DNA from: Bin87 sp034423575
Lineage (GTDB): Bacteria; Chloroflexota; Dehalococcoidia; Lucifugimonadales; UBA3495
DNA: 16,495 nucleotides
Assembly: GCA_034423575.1 (NCBI GenBank)
Contig: DAOUIF010000043.1
Location: 1 to 16,495 of the forward strand
Direction of reading: 5' to 3'
The position numbers were made by a program, and so were the translations under genes. Below are positions 1 to 7,249 of the stretch, piece after piece. Under the pieces are notes generated by a model. It was not told the DNA's origin. It saw only the letters and a program-made list of their open reading frames with translations, and ran no database searches. Position 1 is the stretch's first letter. Each line of letters starts with the position of its first letter.

Positions 1-1
1 G

Positions 2-1126
2 CGCGTGCCGGAGGACTCGAGGTTCGTAGGACGGCGCCTCCGGGACATCGAGGAGTCTGCGGATGATGACGTCGCCATAGCCGGCCTGCTTCATCGGGGC
101 ATCGTGTACGGCGCACCGTCCAGCTACCAGACGATCGACGCCAACGACATTTTGATCATTGAGGCCGACCCGGAAGACCTGGCCGCTTTCGTGGAAAACA
201 CGGGATTCGAGCTGGAGGGCTCCACCGACGCTCAATCCGAGATCAGTCAAACGCTGGATGCCGAGAACGTTGCCATAGTGGAGGCCATCGTGACCCCGGG
301 CAGCCTGGCCCAGGACCGGAGCGCCCGGGAACTTCGCCTGCACTCGGAATTCGGCGTGAACCTCCTGGGAGTGTCCAGGCGCGGGCAGCGACTCGTCCGC
401 CGGCTCGGCCATATCAACTTCCGGCTGGGCGACGTCCTGCTGCTTCAGGGACAGGAAGAGGTCGTGCAAACGGCCCTGCCCCGACTGGGCTTGCTGCCCC
501 TGGCCGAGCGGGAACTTCGCATCGGCCAACGGCGACGTCTCCTGTTCCCACTAGGCGTTTTCGCAACCGCGTTGCTGCTGACCTCCTTGGGCCTGCTCTC
601 AGTCCAGGTGTCATTCGTGGCCGCAGTGGTCGTCCTCGTGGTGACGCGCATCGTCTCGCTTGAGGAAGCCTACGAGGCCATCGACTGGCCGGTGATCATC
701 CTCCTGGGCGCAATGATTCCGGTGGGCGAAGCGCTGGAGACCACGGGAGGCGCGGCGCGGATCGCGGCAACCTTCGCGGACCTCGGCGGCGCGCTGCCTC
801 CGTGGGCCATGCTGGGTATTGTGCTGGTGACGACGATGCTGTTGTCCGCCGTGATCAACAACGCGGCCGCCGTGATCCTGATGGCGCCCATAGGAATAAA
901 TGTGGCGGAGAACATCGGCGCGTCCCTGGACCCCTTCCTGATGGCGGTGGCCATCGGCGGATCCTCCGCGTTCCTGTCGCCAATCGGCCACCAATCGAAC
1001 ACAATCGTGATGGGGCCGGGCGGATACCGGTTCGTGGACTACCTGAGAATGGGCCTGCCGCTGGAGGTTGTGATCGTAGTCGTATGCATCCCCGCAATCA
1101 TGTGGGTTTGGCCCTTGGGCATCTGA
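2..1126 (+). CDS. SLC13/DASS-family anion permease with RCK_C domains, C-terminal part (5' truncated)
   Basis: This is the distal part of a membrane symporter of the SLC13 (divalent anion/Na+ symporter) family that carries cytoplasmic RCK_C (TrkA_C) domains between its membrane halves. The frame is open to the window edge; the GTG at 5 is only the first start-like codon. Residues (from that GTG) about 9-65 and 88-160 look like two RCK_C domains, each ending in a 'gD.L.i.g' strand (NDILIIEA, GDVLLLQG). Hydrophobic segments follow from about residue 178 to the C-terminus. The half-family signatures are present: NNAAAVILMAPI (about 285-296) and SAFLSPIGHQSNTIVMGPGG (about 321-340), the usual hairpin/ligand-loop pattern. 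Family members carry sulfate, phosphate or dicarboxylates; the substrate cannot be told here. The N-terminal membrane half lies outside the window. Certain as to family. Confidence 0.9.
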   Translation, partial: RVPEDSRFVGRRLRDIEESADDDVAIAGLLHRGIVYGAPSSYQTIDANDILIIEADPEDLAAFVENTGFELEGSTDAQSEISQTLDAENVAIVEAIVTPGSLAQDRSARELRLHSEFGVNLLGVSRRGQRLVRRLGHINFRLGDVLLLQGQEEVVQTALPRLGLLPLAERELRIGQRRRLLFPLGVFATALLLTSLGLLSVQVSFVAAVVVLVVTRIVSLEEAYEAIDWPVIILLGAMIPVGEALETTGGAARIAATFADLGGALPPWAMLGIVLVTTMLLSAVINNAAAVILMAPIGINVAENIGASLDPFLMAVAIGGSSAFLSPIGHQSNTIVMGPGGYRFVDYLRMGLPLEVVIVVVCIPAIMWVWPLGI

Positions 1127-1142
1127 CGCGCAGCGGGGGATT

Positions 1143-1235
1143 GTCTGATGCCGGATTTGCCGGATTGGGTAAGATCCATCCTGTGGACGGTTTCAATCCT
1201 GGCAATCCCTGAATCTTGAAAATCCTGCTTCTGAC
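1143..1235. repeat. Degenerate inverted-repeat element built from ~9-nt AATCCTGnn units
   Basis: The gap between the permease and the carboxylase contains an imperfect inverted repeat. The left arm begins GTCTGATGCCGGATTTGCCG at 1143. The reverse complement of the right arm begins GTCAGAAGCAGGATTTTCAA and later returns to GCCAGGATTG, so the arms match with an extra ~18 nt (two units) on the right. Inside each arm there is a period of about nine: gccggattt / gccggattg on the left, and aatcctggc, aatccctg, aatcttgaa, aatcctgct on the right. The layout resembles small non-coding dispersed repeats (REP- or MITE-like) made of 'caggatt' units. No coding capacity is seen. The TATAAT box of the next gene begins about 35 nt downstream. 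Confidence 0.5.
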
Positions 1236-1270
1236 GTTCCCCGCAAAACCTACAGGGGACTGCGTGCGAA

Positions 1271-1276
1271 TATAAT
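1271..1276 (+). promoter_or_regulatory. Candidate -10 box of the carboxylase operon
   Basis: A perfect TATAAT lies 50 nt before the ATG at 1327. The hexamer 17 nt upstream (acctac) is not a recognisable -35. The position matches similar boxes ahead of other genes in this window. Confidence 0.45.
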
Positions 1277-1326
1277 GGGGTATGGTCCGGCGATCCGGCC
1301 CCAGGCGACGCTAGCGTGAAGAAAAC

Positions 1327-2934
1327 ATGGAAAAAATCGAATCCAACCTCCGCACCTCTGACCGAAACTTTCTGGACAACCGGGCCCGCATGGAGGCGCT
1401 GGTCCACGACCTGAAAGAGCGGTTGACCCAGGTTCGCGCCGGTGGCGGCCAGCGAGCGGTGGAACTCCACCGCAGCCGCGGCAAGATGCTGGCCCGGGAG
1501 CGGGTCGACGGTTTGGTTGACGTCAACACTCCCTTCCTGGAACTAAGCCCCCTGGCGGCTTGGGAAATGTATGACGGCGAGGAGTCTTCCGCCGGGATCG
1601 TGACCGGCGTGGGCGTGGTCCAGGGCAAAGAGGTGGTGATCCTCGCCAACGACGCCACGGTCAAGGGCGGCACCTACTACCCGATAACCGTCAAAAAGCA
1701 CCTGCGAGCCCAGGAAATCGCCTTGGAAAATCACCTGCCCTGCATCTACTTGGTGGATTCCGGCGGCGCGTTCCTGCCACTGCAGGCCGAGGTGTTCCCC
1801 GACCGCGACCATTTCGGCCGGATCTTCTACAACCAGGCCCAGATGTCGGCGCTGGGCATCCCACAGGTGGCGGTGGTCATGGGATCATGCACCGCCGGCG
1901 GGGCGTACATTCCGGCGATGAGTGACGAGGTGGTAATGGTGCGGCAACAGGGCACCATCTTTCTCGGTGGGCCGCCCCTGGTACGCGCGGCGACCGGTGA
2001 AGAAGTGGACCCGGAGACCCTCGGCGGAACCGAGGTGCACACCCGCGTGTCCGGCGTTGCCGACCACCAGGCCGCCAATGACGAGGATGCCCTGGCCATC
2101 ACCCGGGACATCGTCGAAAACTTTGTGCGACGGCGCGCCCCGCCCTTTGAAGTGGCGGCCCCCCAACCTCCGGCTCACGATCCGACGGAGCTCTACGGTA
2201 TCGTGTCTCCTGACAACCGGCGCCAGTACGACGTGCGCGAGGTGATCGCCCGGATCGTAGACGGCAGCAGGTTCCACGAGTTCAAGGCCGAATACGGCGA
2301 GACGCTGGTCTGCGGCTTTGCACGGATCTGGGGGTATCCGGTGGGCGTCGTGGCCAACAACGGTGTGCTCTTTTCCGAGAGCGCGCTCAAGGGAACCCAC
2401 TTCATCGAGCTGTGCAGCCAGCGCGGCATCCCTCTGCTGTTCCTGCAGAACATCACCGGGTTCATGGTGGGAAGCCAGTACGAGGCCGGAGGCATCGCCA
2501 AGGACGGCGCGAAGATGGTGATGGCGGTTTCCAACGCCTCGGTGCCCAAGTTCACCGTGATCATCGGGAGTTCCTTCGGGGCCGGAAACTACGGCATGTG
2601 TGGTCGCGCGTACCAGCCCCGGTTCCTGTGGACGTGGCCCAACTCCCGCATTTCGGTCATGGGCGGGCAGCAGGCGGCGGAGGTGCTGGCCACCATCCGG
2701 TTGCAGCAACTGGAGCGGCAGGGGCGCACGCTGGAGCAGGAGGAGCGCGACGAGTTGCAGCGTCCCATCCTGCAAAAGTACGAAGAAGAGGGCGATCCCT
2801 ACTACAGCACCGCCCGCCTGTGGGACGACGGCATCATCGATCCGGTGGACACGCGCGACGTGGTGGGGCTGGGGATTGCCGCGTCCATCAATGCGCCGTT
2901 CCCGGAGCAGAAGCGCGGCGTGTTCCGCATGTGA
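1327..2934 (+). CDS. mccB: Methylcrotonyl-CoA carboxylase beta (carboxyltransferase) subunit
   Basis: This 535-residue protein is the carboxyltransferase subunit of a biotin-dependent acyl-CoA carboxylase. It moves CO2 from carboxybiotin to the acyl-CoA, most likely 3-methylcrotonyl-CoA in leucine breakdown. It has the two-lobed crotonase-like architecture: an N-lobe with ANDATVKGGTYYPITVKK (108-124), YLVDSGGAFLPLQAEVFPDR (141-160) and GSCTAGGAYIPAM (186-198), and a C-lobe with GSSFGAGNYGMCGRAY and WPNSRISVMGGQQAAEVLA. These strings, the length and the FPDRDHFGRIFYNQA segment match MCC beta better than propionyl-CoA carboxylase beta; geranyl-CoA carboxylase cannot be excluded. The ATG at 1327 fits the usual N-terminus (about 20 residues before RMEALV); its ribosome site is weak (only a GAAGA-like stretch). 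Its partners are the biotin carboxylase at 3843 and the biotin carrier protein at 5342, separated from it by a Uma2-family gene. Confidence 0.93.
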   Translation: MEKIESNLRTSDRNFLDNRARMEALVHDLKERLTQVRAGGGQRAVELHRSRGKMLARERVDGLVDVNTPFLELSPLAAWEMYDGEESSAGIVTGVGVVQGKEVVILANDATVKGGTYYPITVKKHLRAQEIALENHLPCIYLVDSGGAFLPLQAEVFPDRDHFGRIFYNQAQMSALGIPQVAVVMGSCTAGGAYIPAMSDEVVMVRQQGTIFLGGPPLVRAATGEEVDPETLGGTEVHTRVSGVADHQAANDEDALAITRDIVENFVRRRAPPFEVAAPQPPAHDPTELYGIVSPDNRRQYDVREVIARIVDGSRFHEFKAEYGETLVCGFARIWGYPVGVVANNGVLFSESALKGTHFIELCSQRGIPLLFLQNITGFMVGSQYEAGGIAKDGAKMVMAVSNASVPKFTVIIGSSFGAGNYGMCGRAYQPRFLWTWPNSRISVMGGQQAAEVLATIRLQQLERQGRTLEQEERDELQRPILQKYEEEGDPYYSTARLWDDGIIDPVDTRDVVGLGIAASINAPFPEQKRGVFRM

Positions 2935-2957
2935 GCCCGGCCTCGACCCGACGCTGA

Positions 2958-2963
2958 TATAAT
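2958..2963 (+). promoter_or_regulatory. Candidate extended -10 promoter before the Uma2 gene
   Basis: TGATATAAT (2955-2963) is a perfect extended -10 (TG, one base, TATAAT), 42 nt before the ATG at 3006 and 23 nt after the end of the carboxyltransferase gene. No -35 is evident. It suggests that the Uma2 gene, and perhaps the biotin carboxylase genes after it, have their own start of transcription. Confidence 0.5.
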
Positions 2964-3005
2964 TCTGCCGCCAGCCCGGCCCTGCGGCCAACCGCCAGGT
3001 GCGAT

Positions 3006-3791
3006 ATGACCATACCCGACACCTTCGCCAGGACGCCCCAAGTCCAAACGCCTTTCGTGTTTCCGGACCCGCCGGAAGACCGCGACGACAAGATGACCAA
3101 CTACGACCAGCAGGCCGCCACCGGGAGAACCCACTACCTTATCGAGCATCTGGGCAATCCGGAGACCACCCTGGTGATTGGCGAGCGTTACCTGGCCCTG
3201 GTGCCCACTCGGGACATGACCGGACTGACCTATCCCGACCTGCTGGTGGCTTTCGACGTGAAACCGGAAGACTACTACCCGCGCAGCGCCTACGTCATCT
3301 CGGAGCAGGGCAAGCCGCCGGATTTCGTGCTTGAAGTGGCGTCCCGTTCCAGCGGCCGGCGGGACGTGGTGGAGAAGCGTGATATCTACGCCGGTTTGCT
3401 CATCCCGGAGTATTGGCGGTTTGACGAAACGGGCCGGTATCATGGCGCGCGGCTGGCCGGGGATCGTTTGGTGAACGGGGAGTACGAGCCGATAAACATA
3501 GACGAACTGGACGGCGGGAGTTTACAGGGGTACAGCGCGGTTCTAAACCTGAACCTGCGCTGGACGCCATCGGGTCGCCCGCCCTACGGGGACGGGCTGG
3601 CGCGTGGACTGGCCCGGGGCGTTTTGGGTTGGCACGACCCAGCCACCGGACAGCACATCGCCACTCTGGACAGCGAGCGGGCCGCCCGCCTGGCTGCCGA
3701 AACCCGCGCCAACGCCGCCGAAGCCCGCGCCAATGCTGAACGTGATGCCCGCCTGGCCGCCGAAGCCCGACTCCGCGAACTGGAAGAATAA
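3006..3791 (+). CDS. Uma2-family (DUF820) PD-(D/E)XK endonuclease-like protein with Ala/Arg/Glu-rich coiled tail
   Basis: The 261-residue product belongs to the Uma2 family, a restriction-endonuclease-like fold of unknown physiological role that is abundant in cyanobacteria and Chloroflexota. The core is seen in order: YPDLLVAFDV (77-85), PDFVLEVASRSS (105-116) with Asp106 and Glu110 at the active-site position, Lys124 in VEKRDIY, and IPEYWRFD (133-140). In place of a classical ExK it has ExxS, as usual in the family. Residues about 222-261 form a low-complexity heptad-like tail (AARLAAETRANAAEARANAE), probably a coiled coil; such tails are common in Uma2 proteins. The start has AGGT 5 nt upstream of the ATG. 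It sits oddly inside the carboxylase cluster, with its own extended -10 before it and a palindrome just after its stop. No biochemical role in the carboxylase is implied. Confidence 0.88.
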   Translation: MTIPDTFARTPQVQTPFVFPDPPEDRDDKMTNYDQQAATGRTHYLIEHLGNPETTLVIGERYLALVPTRDMTGLTYPDLLVAFDVKPEDYYPRSAYVISEQGKPPDFVLEVASRSSGRRDVVEKRDIYAGLLIPEYWRFDETGRYHGARLAGDRLVNGEYEPINIDELDGGSLQGYSAVLNLNLRWTPSGRPPYGDGLARGLARGVLGWHDPATGQHIATLDSERAARLAAETRANAAEARANAERDARLAAEARLRELEE

Positions 3792-3805
3792 CTCCGCCGG
3801 CGGAG
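3792..3805. other. Perfect 14-nt palindrome right after the Uma2 stop
   Basis: CTCCGCCGGCGGAG is fully self-complementary and starts at the base after the TAA stop. There is no T-run after it, so an intrinsic terminator of standard form is unlikely. It could be a transcript-stabilising hairpin, a protein site, or chance in GC-rich DNA. Confidence 0.35.
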
Positions 3806-3842
3806 ATTCTGACGCGCCCCGGCCCATGCCGGATGCTCTCCG

Positions 3843-5345
3843 ATGTTCACGAAGGTGCTGGTAGCCAATCGGGGCGAGATCGCAGTCCGGATCAACCAGA
3901 CGCTTCGCGCCATGGGGATCGCGCCGGTGGCCGTGTATTCCGACCCGGACGCAGGGTCTCCCCATGTCGCCACCGCCGAGCAGGCGGTACTACTCCCCGG
4001 GAGCACAGCGGAAGAAACCTACCTGGACATCGGCAAAATAGTGCAGGCGGCCCGCGACTGTGGCGCCGATGCCATACACCCGGGCTACGGCTTCCTGTCG
4101 GAAAACCCGGCGTTCGCCCGGGCGGCCGGCGAGGCCGGCATCACGTTCATAGGGCCAGCCGCTGAAAGCATGGCGCTTCTCGGAGACAAGCTACGTTCCA
4201 AGGAGATTGCCCAGCGCGCCGGCGTACCCGTGGTGCCGGGGTCTCCCGAATGCCTGCCGGGCGACCCGGCGGCGACCGAGTTTGCGGAGCGCTGGGGGTT
4301 CCCTTTACTGGTGAAGGCCACCGCCGGCGGAGGCGGTCGGGGTATGCGCGTCGTTAACGGATCCCGGTGGTTGGAGACCGAAATGGAGCTGGCCAGCCGC
4401 GAAGCCCAGGCCGCCTTCGGCGACGGCCGCGTGTTCCTGGAGCGTTACATCGCAAATCCGCGCCACGTGGAGATACAGGTGTTGGCCGACGGACACGGCC
4501 ACACGATCTACCTGGGCGAGCGGGAGTGCAGCATCCAGCGTCGCCACCAGAAGATTATCGAGGAGACCCCATCGCCGGCGCTGACGCCCGAACTGCGCCG
4601 GAACATGGGCGAAGCCGCGGTCGCCGTGGCCAGGGAAGCCGGATACGTCAATGCAGGGACTGTCGAGTTCCTGTTGGACACCCGAGCGGGTGAGTTCTAC
4701 TTCCTGGAAATGAACGCCCGCCTCCAGGTAGAGCACCCGATCACCGAGGCCGTGCTGGGAATGGACATGGTGGAATGGCAGGCACGCATCGCCAGCGGGG
4801 AACCCCTGACACTGCGGCAGGAGGACGTCCAGCCCCGGGGGCACGCCATCGAGTGCCGCATATACGCAGAAGACCCCTATCAGGACCTCGTTCCATCCAC
4901 CGGGACGCTCCTGCGCTGGCGTCCTCCCAGCGGACCGGGGCTCCGGCTCGACAGCGGGGTGGCCCAGGGTCAAGAGGTCTCAATCTACTACGACCCCATG
5001 CTCGCCAAGCTGATCGCTTGGGCGCCTGATCGGAATCTCAGTATGCGGCGCATGGATGTAGCGTTGTCCCAGTTCCTGGTCCTGGGCGTGATCACCAACA
5101 TCCCCTTGTTGCGCGCGGTGCTGGGCCACTCCCAGTTCCAGTCCGGCGAATACGATACCGGCTTCCTGGAGTGGAACCCGGCAGTGACCAGGCCAGCGCT
5201 GACCGACGGATCGCGCTTAACAGCCCAAGCGTTGGCGGCGTGGGCATCCCAACAACCCGTCGGCTCAGAATCGCCGTCTACATCGGTTGACAGGCCCGCT
5301 GGCGCCAACCCGTGGCAAATCGCTGGCGAGCGGAGGCTGCCGTGA
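3843..5345 (+). CDS. Biotin carboxylase subunit of the acyl-CoA carboxylase (split alpha subunit, N-terminal part)
   Basis: This 500-residue ATP-grasp enzyme carboxylates the biotin of its carrier protein with ATP and bicarbonate. The N-terminus FTKVLVANRGEIAVRI is the standard biotin carboxylase start and fixes the ATG at 3843, although no good ribosome site precedes it. Key residues are present by comparison with the E. coli enzyme: Lys116 and Lys158, the glycine loop AGGGGRGM (161-168), His208 in NPRHVEIQV, Glu275, and EMNARLQVEH (289-298) with Glu289, Arg293 and Glu297. At 500 residues it is longer than a stand-alone AccC (about 450). The last 40 residues end in NPWQIAGERRLP, similar to the start of the BT domain of fused MCC alpha subunits. 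The gene overlaps the next by four bases (GTGA) in another frame. It most likely pairs with the carboxyltransferase at 1327. Confidence 0.93.
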   Translation: MFTKVLVANRGEIAVRINQTLRAMGIAPVAVYSDPDAGSPHVATAEQAVLLPGSTAEETYLDIGKIVQAARDCGADAIHPGYGFLSENPAFARAAGEAGITFIGPAAESMALLGDKLRSKEIAQRAGVPVVPGSPECLPGDPAATEFAERWGFPLLVKATAGGGGRGMRVVNGSRWLETEMELASREAQAAFGDGRVFLERYIANPRHVEIQVLADGHGHTIYLGERECSIQRRHQKIIEETPSPALTPELRRNMGEAAVAVAREAGYVNAGTVEFLLDTRAGEFYFLEMNARLQVEHPITEAVLGMDMVEWQARIASGEPLTLRQEDVQPRGHAIECRIYAEDPYQDLVPSTGTLLRWRPPSGPGLRLDSGVAQGQEVSIYYDPMLAKLIAWAPDRNLSMRRMDVALSQFLVLGVITNIPLLRAVLGHSQFQSGEYDTGFLEWNPAVTRPALTDGSRLTAQALAAWASQQPVGSESPSTSVDRPAGANPWQIAGERRLP

Positions 5346-5899
5346 CCACGAGCCAGGGCCAGATGCGCGAGTTGTATCCCACTGAAGGTGAGGTGTATCG
5401 CTACCGGTCTGACGAGCAGGGCGACTCGTTTTCATTCAGCATCGAGGGCGACGAACCCGCAGTTCTGGAAGCTTCCACCACCCTCAGCATCGAGTCGCGT
5501 CGGGTCGGAGAAGGGCTGTGTCGCACCGCATCGGGGCAGTCTCTCCCGTTCGCCTGGGCCTGGGTTGGCACTGAGCTGCACCTGTGGCTGGACGGCCGTC
5601 TGTTCATGTTCCGGCGCGAGGAAATCCGTCGGCGCGGCGTCAGTGATGCCACGGAAGCCTCCGCAGATATTCTCGCTCCCATGCCGGGCGCAGTGCTGGA
5701 AGTGCTGGTCGCCGAGGGCGACCGCGTAGAGCGCAACCAGACGGTGGTGCTGATGGAGTCCATGAAGATGGAATTGGTGATCACGGCATCACGCGCCGGC
5801 GTCGTCAGGCGGGTGTCCGTGGAGCCCGGCCAGCAGGTGGACCGGGGCATGCGTCTGCTGGAACTGGGTCCTGAAAGCGACACCGGTAACCACGGCTGA
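5342..5899 (+). CDS. BT-like plus biotinyl (BCCP) domain protein of the acyl-CoA carboxylase
   Basis: The 185-residue product carries the biotin that shuttles CO2 between biotin carboxylase and carboxyltransferase. Residues about 111-180 are a biotinyl domain: APMPGAVLEVLVAEGDRV, then MESMKMEL with the acceptor Lys142, then GVVRRVSVEPGQQVDRG. The first ~100 residues are beta-rich and resemble the BT (subunit interaction) domain of MCC alpha. I chose the GTG at 5342 because GGAGG lies 5 nt upstream (5332-5336) and GTG overlaps the stop of the preceding gene (GTGA), a normal coupling arrangement; an in-frame ATG at 5312 has no such support. With the 500-residue upstream product it adds to about 685 residues, the size of a fused MCC alpha chain. 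So this is either a genuinely split subunit or a frameshifted one. Confidence 0.9.
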   Translation: MTTSQGQMRELYPTEGEVYRYRSDEQGDSFSFSIEGDEPAVLEASTTLSIESRRVGEGLCRTASGQSLPFAWAWVGTELHLWLDGRLFMFRREEIRRRGVSDATEASADILAPMPGAVLEVLVAEGDRVERNQTVVLMESMKMELVITASRAGVVRRVSVEPGQQVDRGMRLLELGPESDTGNHG

Positions 5900-5907
5900 C
5901 GGTATCG

Positions 5908-5924
5908 CGGCAAGCGTGTTGCCG
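5908..5924 (+). terminator. Hairpin after the carboxylase operon (no U-tract)
   Basis: CGGCAA-gcgtg-TTGCCG forms a perfect 6-bp stem with a 5-nt loop, 8 nt after the stop of the BCCP gene. No run of T follows, so a simple intrinsic terminator is uncertain. Confidence 0.3.
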
Positions 5925-5947
5925 TCGACGCTGGGCAGTGGCGGTGT

Positions 5948-5953
5948 TAGGAT
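5948..5953 (+). promoter_or_regulatory. Candidate extended -10 before the aminotransferase
   Basis: TGTTAGGAT (5945-5953) fits an extended -10 with hexamer TAGGAT, 59 nt before the ATG at 6013. No -35 is recognised. It suggests separate transcription from the carboxylase genes. Confidence 0.35.
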
Positions 5954-6012
5954 GCTGGCGATCATGGCGTTCCCACGGGTAGGACACGCCAGTCGCACCG
6001 GAGGATCACATC

Positions 6013-7218
6013 ATGCCAGGCCAGGGTTTGGACTATTCCGCGCTATTCAACCGGGAGCTGCCGCCGCCGACTCCGCGGTGGGGAGGGCATCCGCGGTACA
6101 ACTTCATCGGTGGCCACAGTGATCCCGACATGGTGCCCACGGAAGGGTTCATCGAGTCGGCGGAGAGGGTGTTCCGCGGCGACCCGCGCAACATCTCCAT
6201 GTACAACTTCTCAGGCGGCCCGCAGGGCATCCTTCCGTTGCGCGAGTTCCTGGTCGAAAAGCTGGGACAGCATCTCGGCATCAAAACCACCATAGACGAC
6301 GTTCTGATCACCTCGGGCTCCGGCCAGGCGATCGAACTCATCAACGAAATCCTGCTGGAAGAGGGCGACACGGCAATCGTCGAGGCGTTCAGTTTCTCCG
6401 GCGCCCTGGGCAATCTGCGGCGCCGGAAGGTCAACATTGTCGGCATCGAGGTGGACCAGGAGGGCATGCGCATGGACCACCTGGCCCAGGCCCTGGAAGA
6501 CCTGCGCCAACGCGGCGTGCGTCCGAAATACATCTATACGATCCCCACGTTGCAAAACCCTACCGGCACCGTGTTGACCATGGAGCGCCGGTTGCAAATG
6601 CTGGAATTGAGCGAAGAGTACGGCGTGCCGATCTTCGAGGATGAATGCTACGCCGACCTCATATTCGAGGGTGAGTACGAGAACGCCATCCGGTCGCTTG
6701 ACGATTCCAACCGTGTCCTTCACATCGGCTCTTTCTCGAAGACGCTGGGTCCCGGCACGCGGCTGGGCTACGTCGTGGCTTCGTGGGACGTGATGAGCCG
6801 CCTGCTTTCCCGGAAGAACGACGCCGGCACCGGCGTCATGGACCAGATGATAGTGGGCGACTACTTTACCCACTACTACGAGGACCACATCCTGGAGATG
6901 CGGTCGGCGTTGCAGCGCAAGTGCGATGTCCTGAGCGGCGCTCTCCGGGAATCCTTCGGCCCCAGCGTCGAGTTTGAAGTGCCCCGTGGCGGCATGTACC
7001 TGTGGGTCAAGCTCCCCGACGGCGTCGATTCCCGCAGTCTGGAAGGACCGGCGCTGAGGGAAGGCATCGCGTTCAACCCCGGGCCGGACTGGTCAGCCGA
7101 CCCTGACGCGGCGGCCGGTTACATCCGGCTTTGCTTCGCTCTGCCGTCTGAAGGCGATATCCGGGAAGGCGTGGAGAAGCTGGCGGATGTGTTCCGGCGT
7201 GAAGGCGCTCTGCCGTGA
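6013..7218 (+). CDS. PLP-dependent class I/II aminotransferase (fold type I)
   Basis: The 401-residue enzyme is a fold-type I aminotransferase of the kind found in 2-aminoadipate/valine/aromatic transaminases and in MocR catalytic domains, but without a GntR DNA-binding domain. Recognisable elements are YNFSGGPQGILPLREFL, ITSGSGQAIELI (cofactor phosphate region), QNPTGT with the conserved Asn, EDECYADL with the pyridine-binding Asp and the Tyr, SFSKTLGPGTRLGY with the Schiff-base Lys243, and YIRLCFAL with the carboxylate-binding Arg. GGAGG (6000-6004) stands 8 nt before the ATG. It begins 113 nt after the carboxylase genes, same strand. A leucine or branched-chain transaminase role upstream of methylcrotonyl-CoA carboxylase would fit the neighbourhood, but the amino-acid substrate cannot be read from sequence. 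Confidence 0.9.
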   Translation: MPGQGLDYSALFNRELPPPTPRWGGHPRYNFIGGHSDPDMVPTEGFIESAERVFRGDPRNISMYNFSGGPQGILPLREFLVEKLGQHLGIKTTIDDVLITSGSGQAIELINEILLEEGDTAIVEAFSFSGALGNLRRRKVNIVGIEVDQEGMRMDHLAQALEDLRQRGVRPKYIYTIPTLQNPTGTVLTMERRLQMLELSEEYGVPIFEDECYADLIFEGEYENAIRSLDDSNRVLHIGSFSKTLGPGTRLGYVVASWDVMSRLLSRKNDAGTGVMDQMIVGDYFTHYYEDHILEMRSALQRKCDVLSGALRESFGPSVEFEVPRGGMYLWVKLPDGVDSRSLEGPALREGIAFNPGPDWSADPDAAAGYIRLCFALPSEGDIREGVEKLADVFRREGALP

Positions 7219-7249
7219 TTGTGCGGTAGCCGGATCTCCACGGAACGAA

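Noticed and set aside
1885..2991. Long minus-strand reading frame (368 codons) opposite the carboxyltransferase gene
   Set aside because: It is antisense to a clearly conserved gene, has no recognisable motifs, and reflects GC-rich codon use.
3006..3791. Reading the Uma2 gene as part of a restriction or defence system
   Set aside because: No methyltransferase, specificity or other defence gene is nearby; Uma2 genes are common as singletons.
3660..3791. Short repeats in the 3' end of the Uma2 gene as a possible repeat array
   Set aside because: They follow the codons of an Ala/Arg/Glu coiled tail and are explained by protein repetition.
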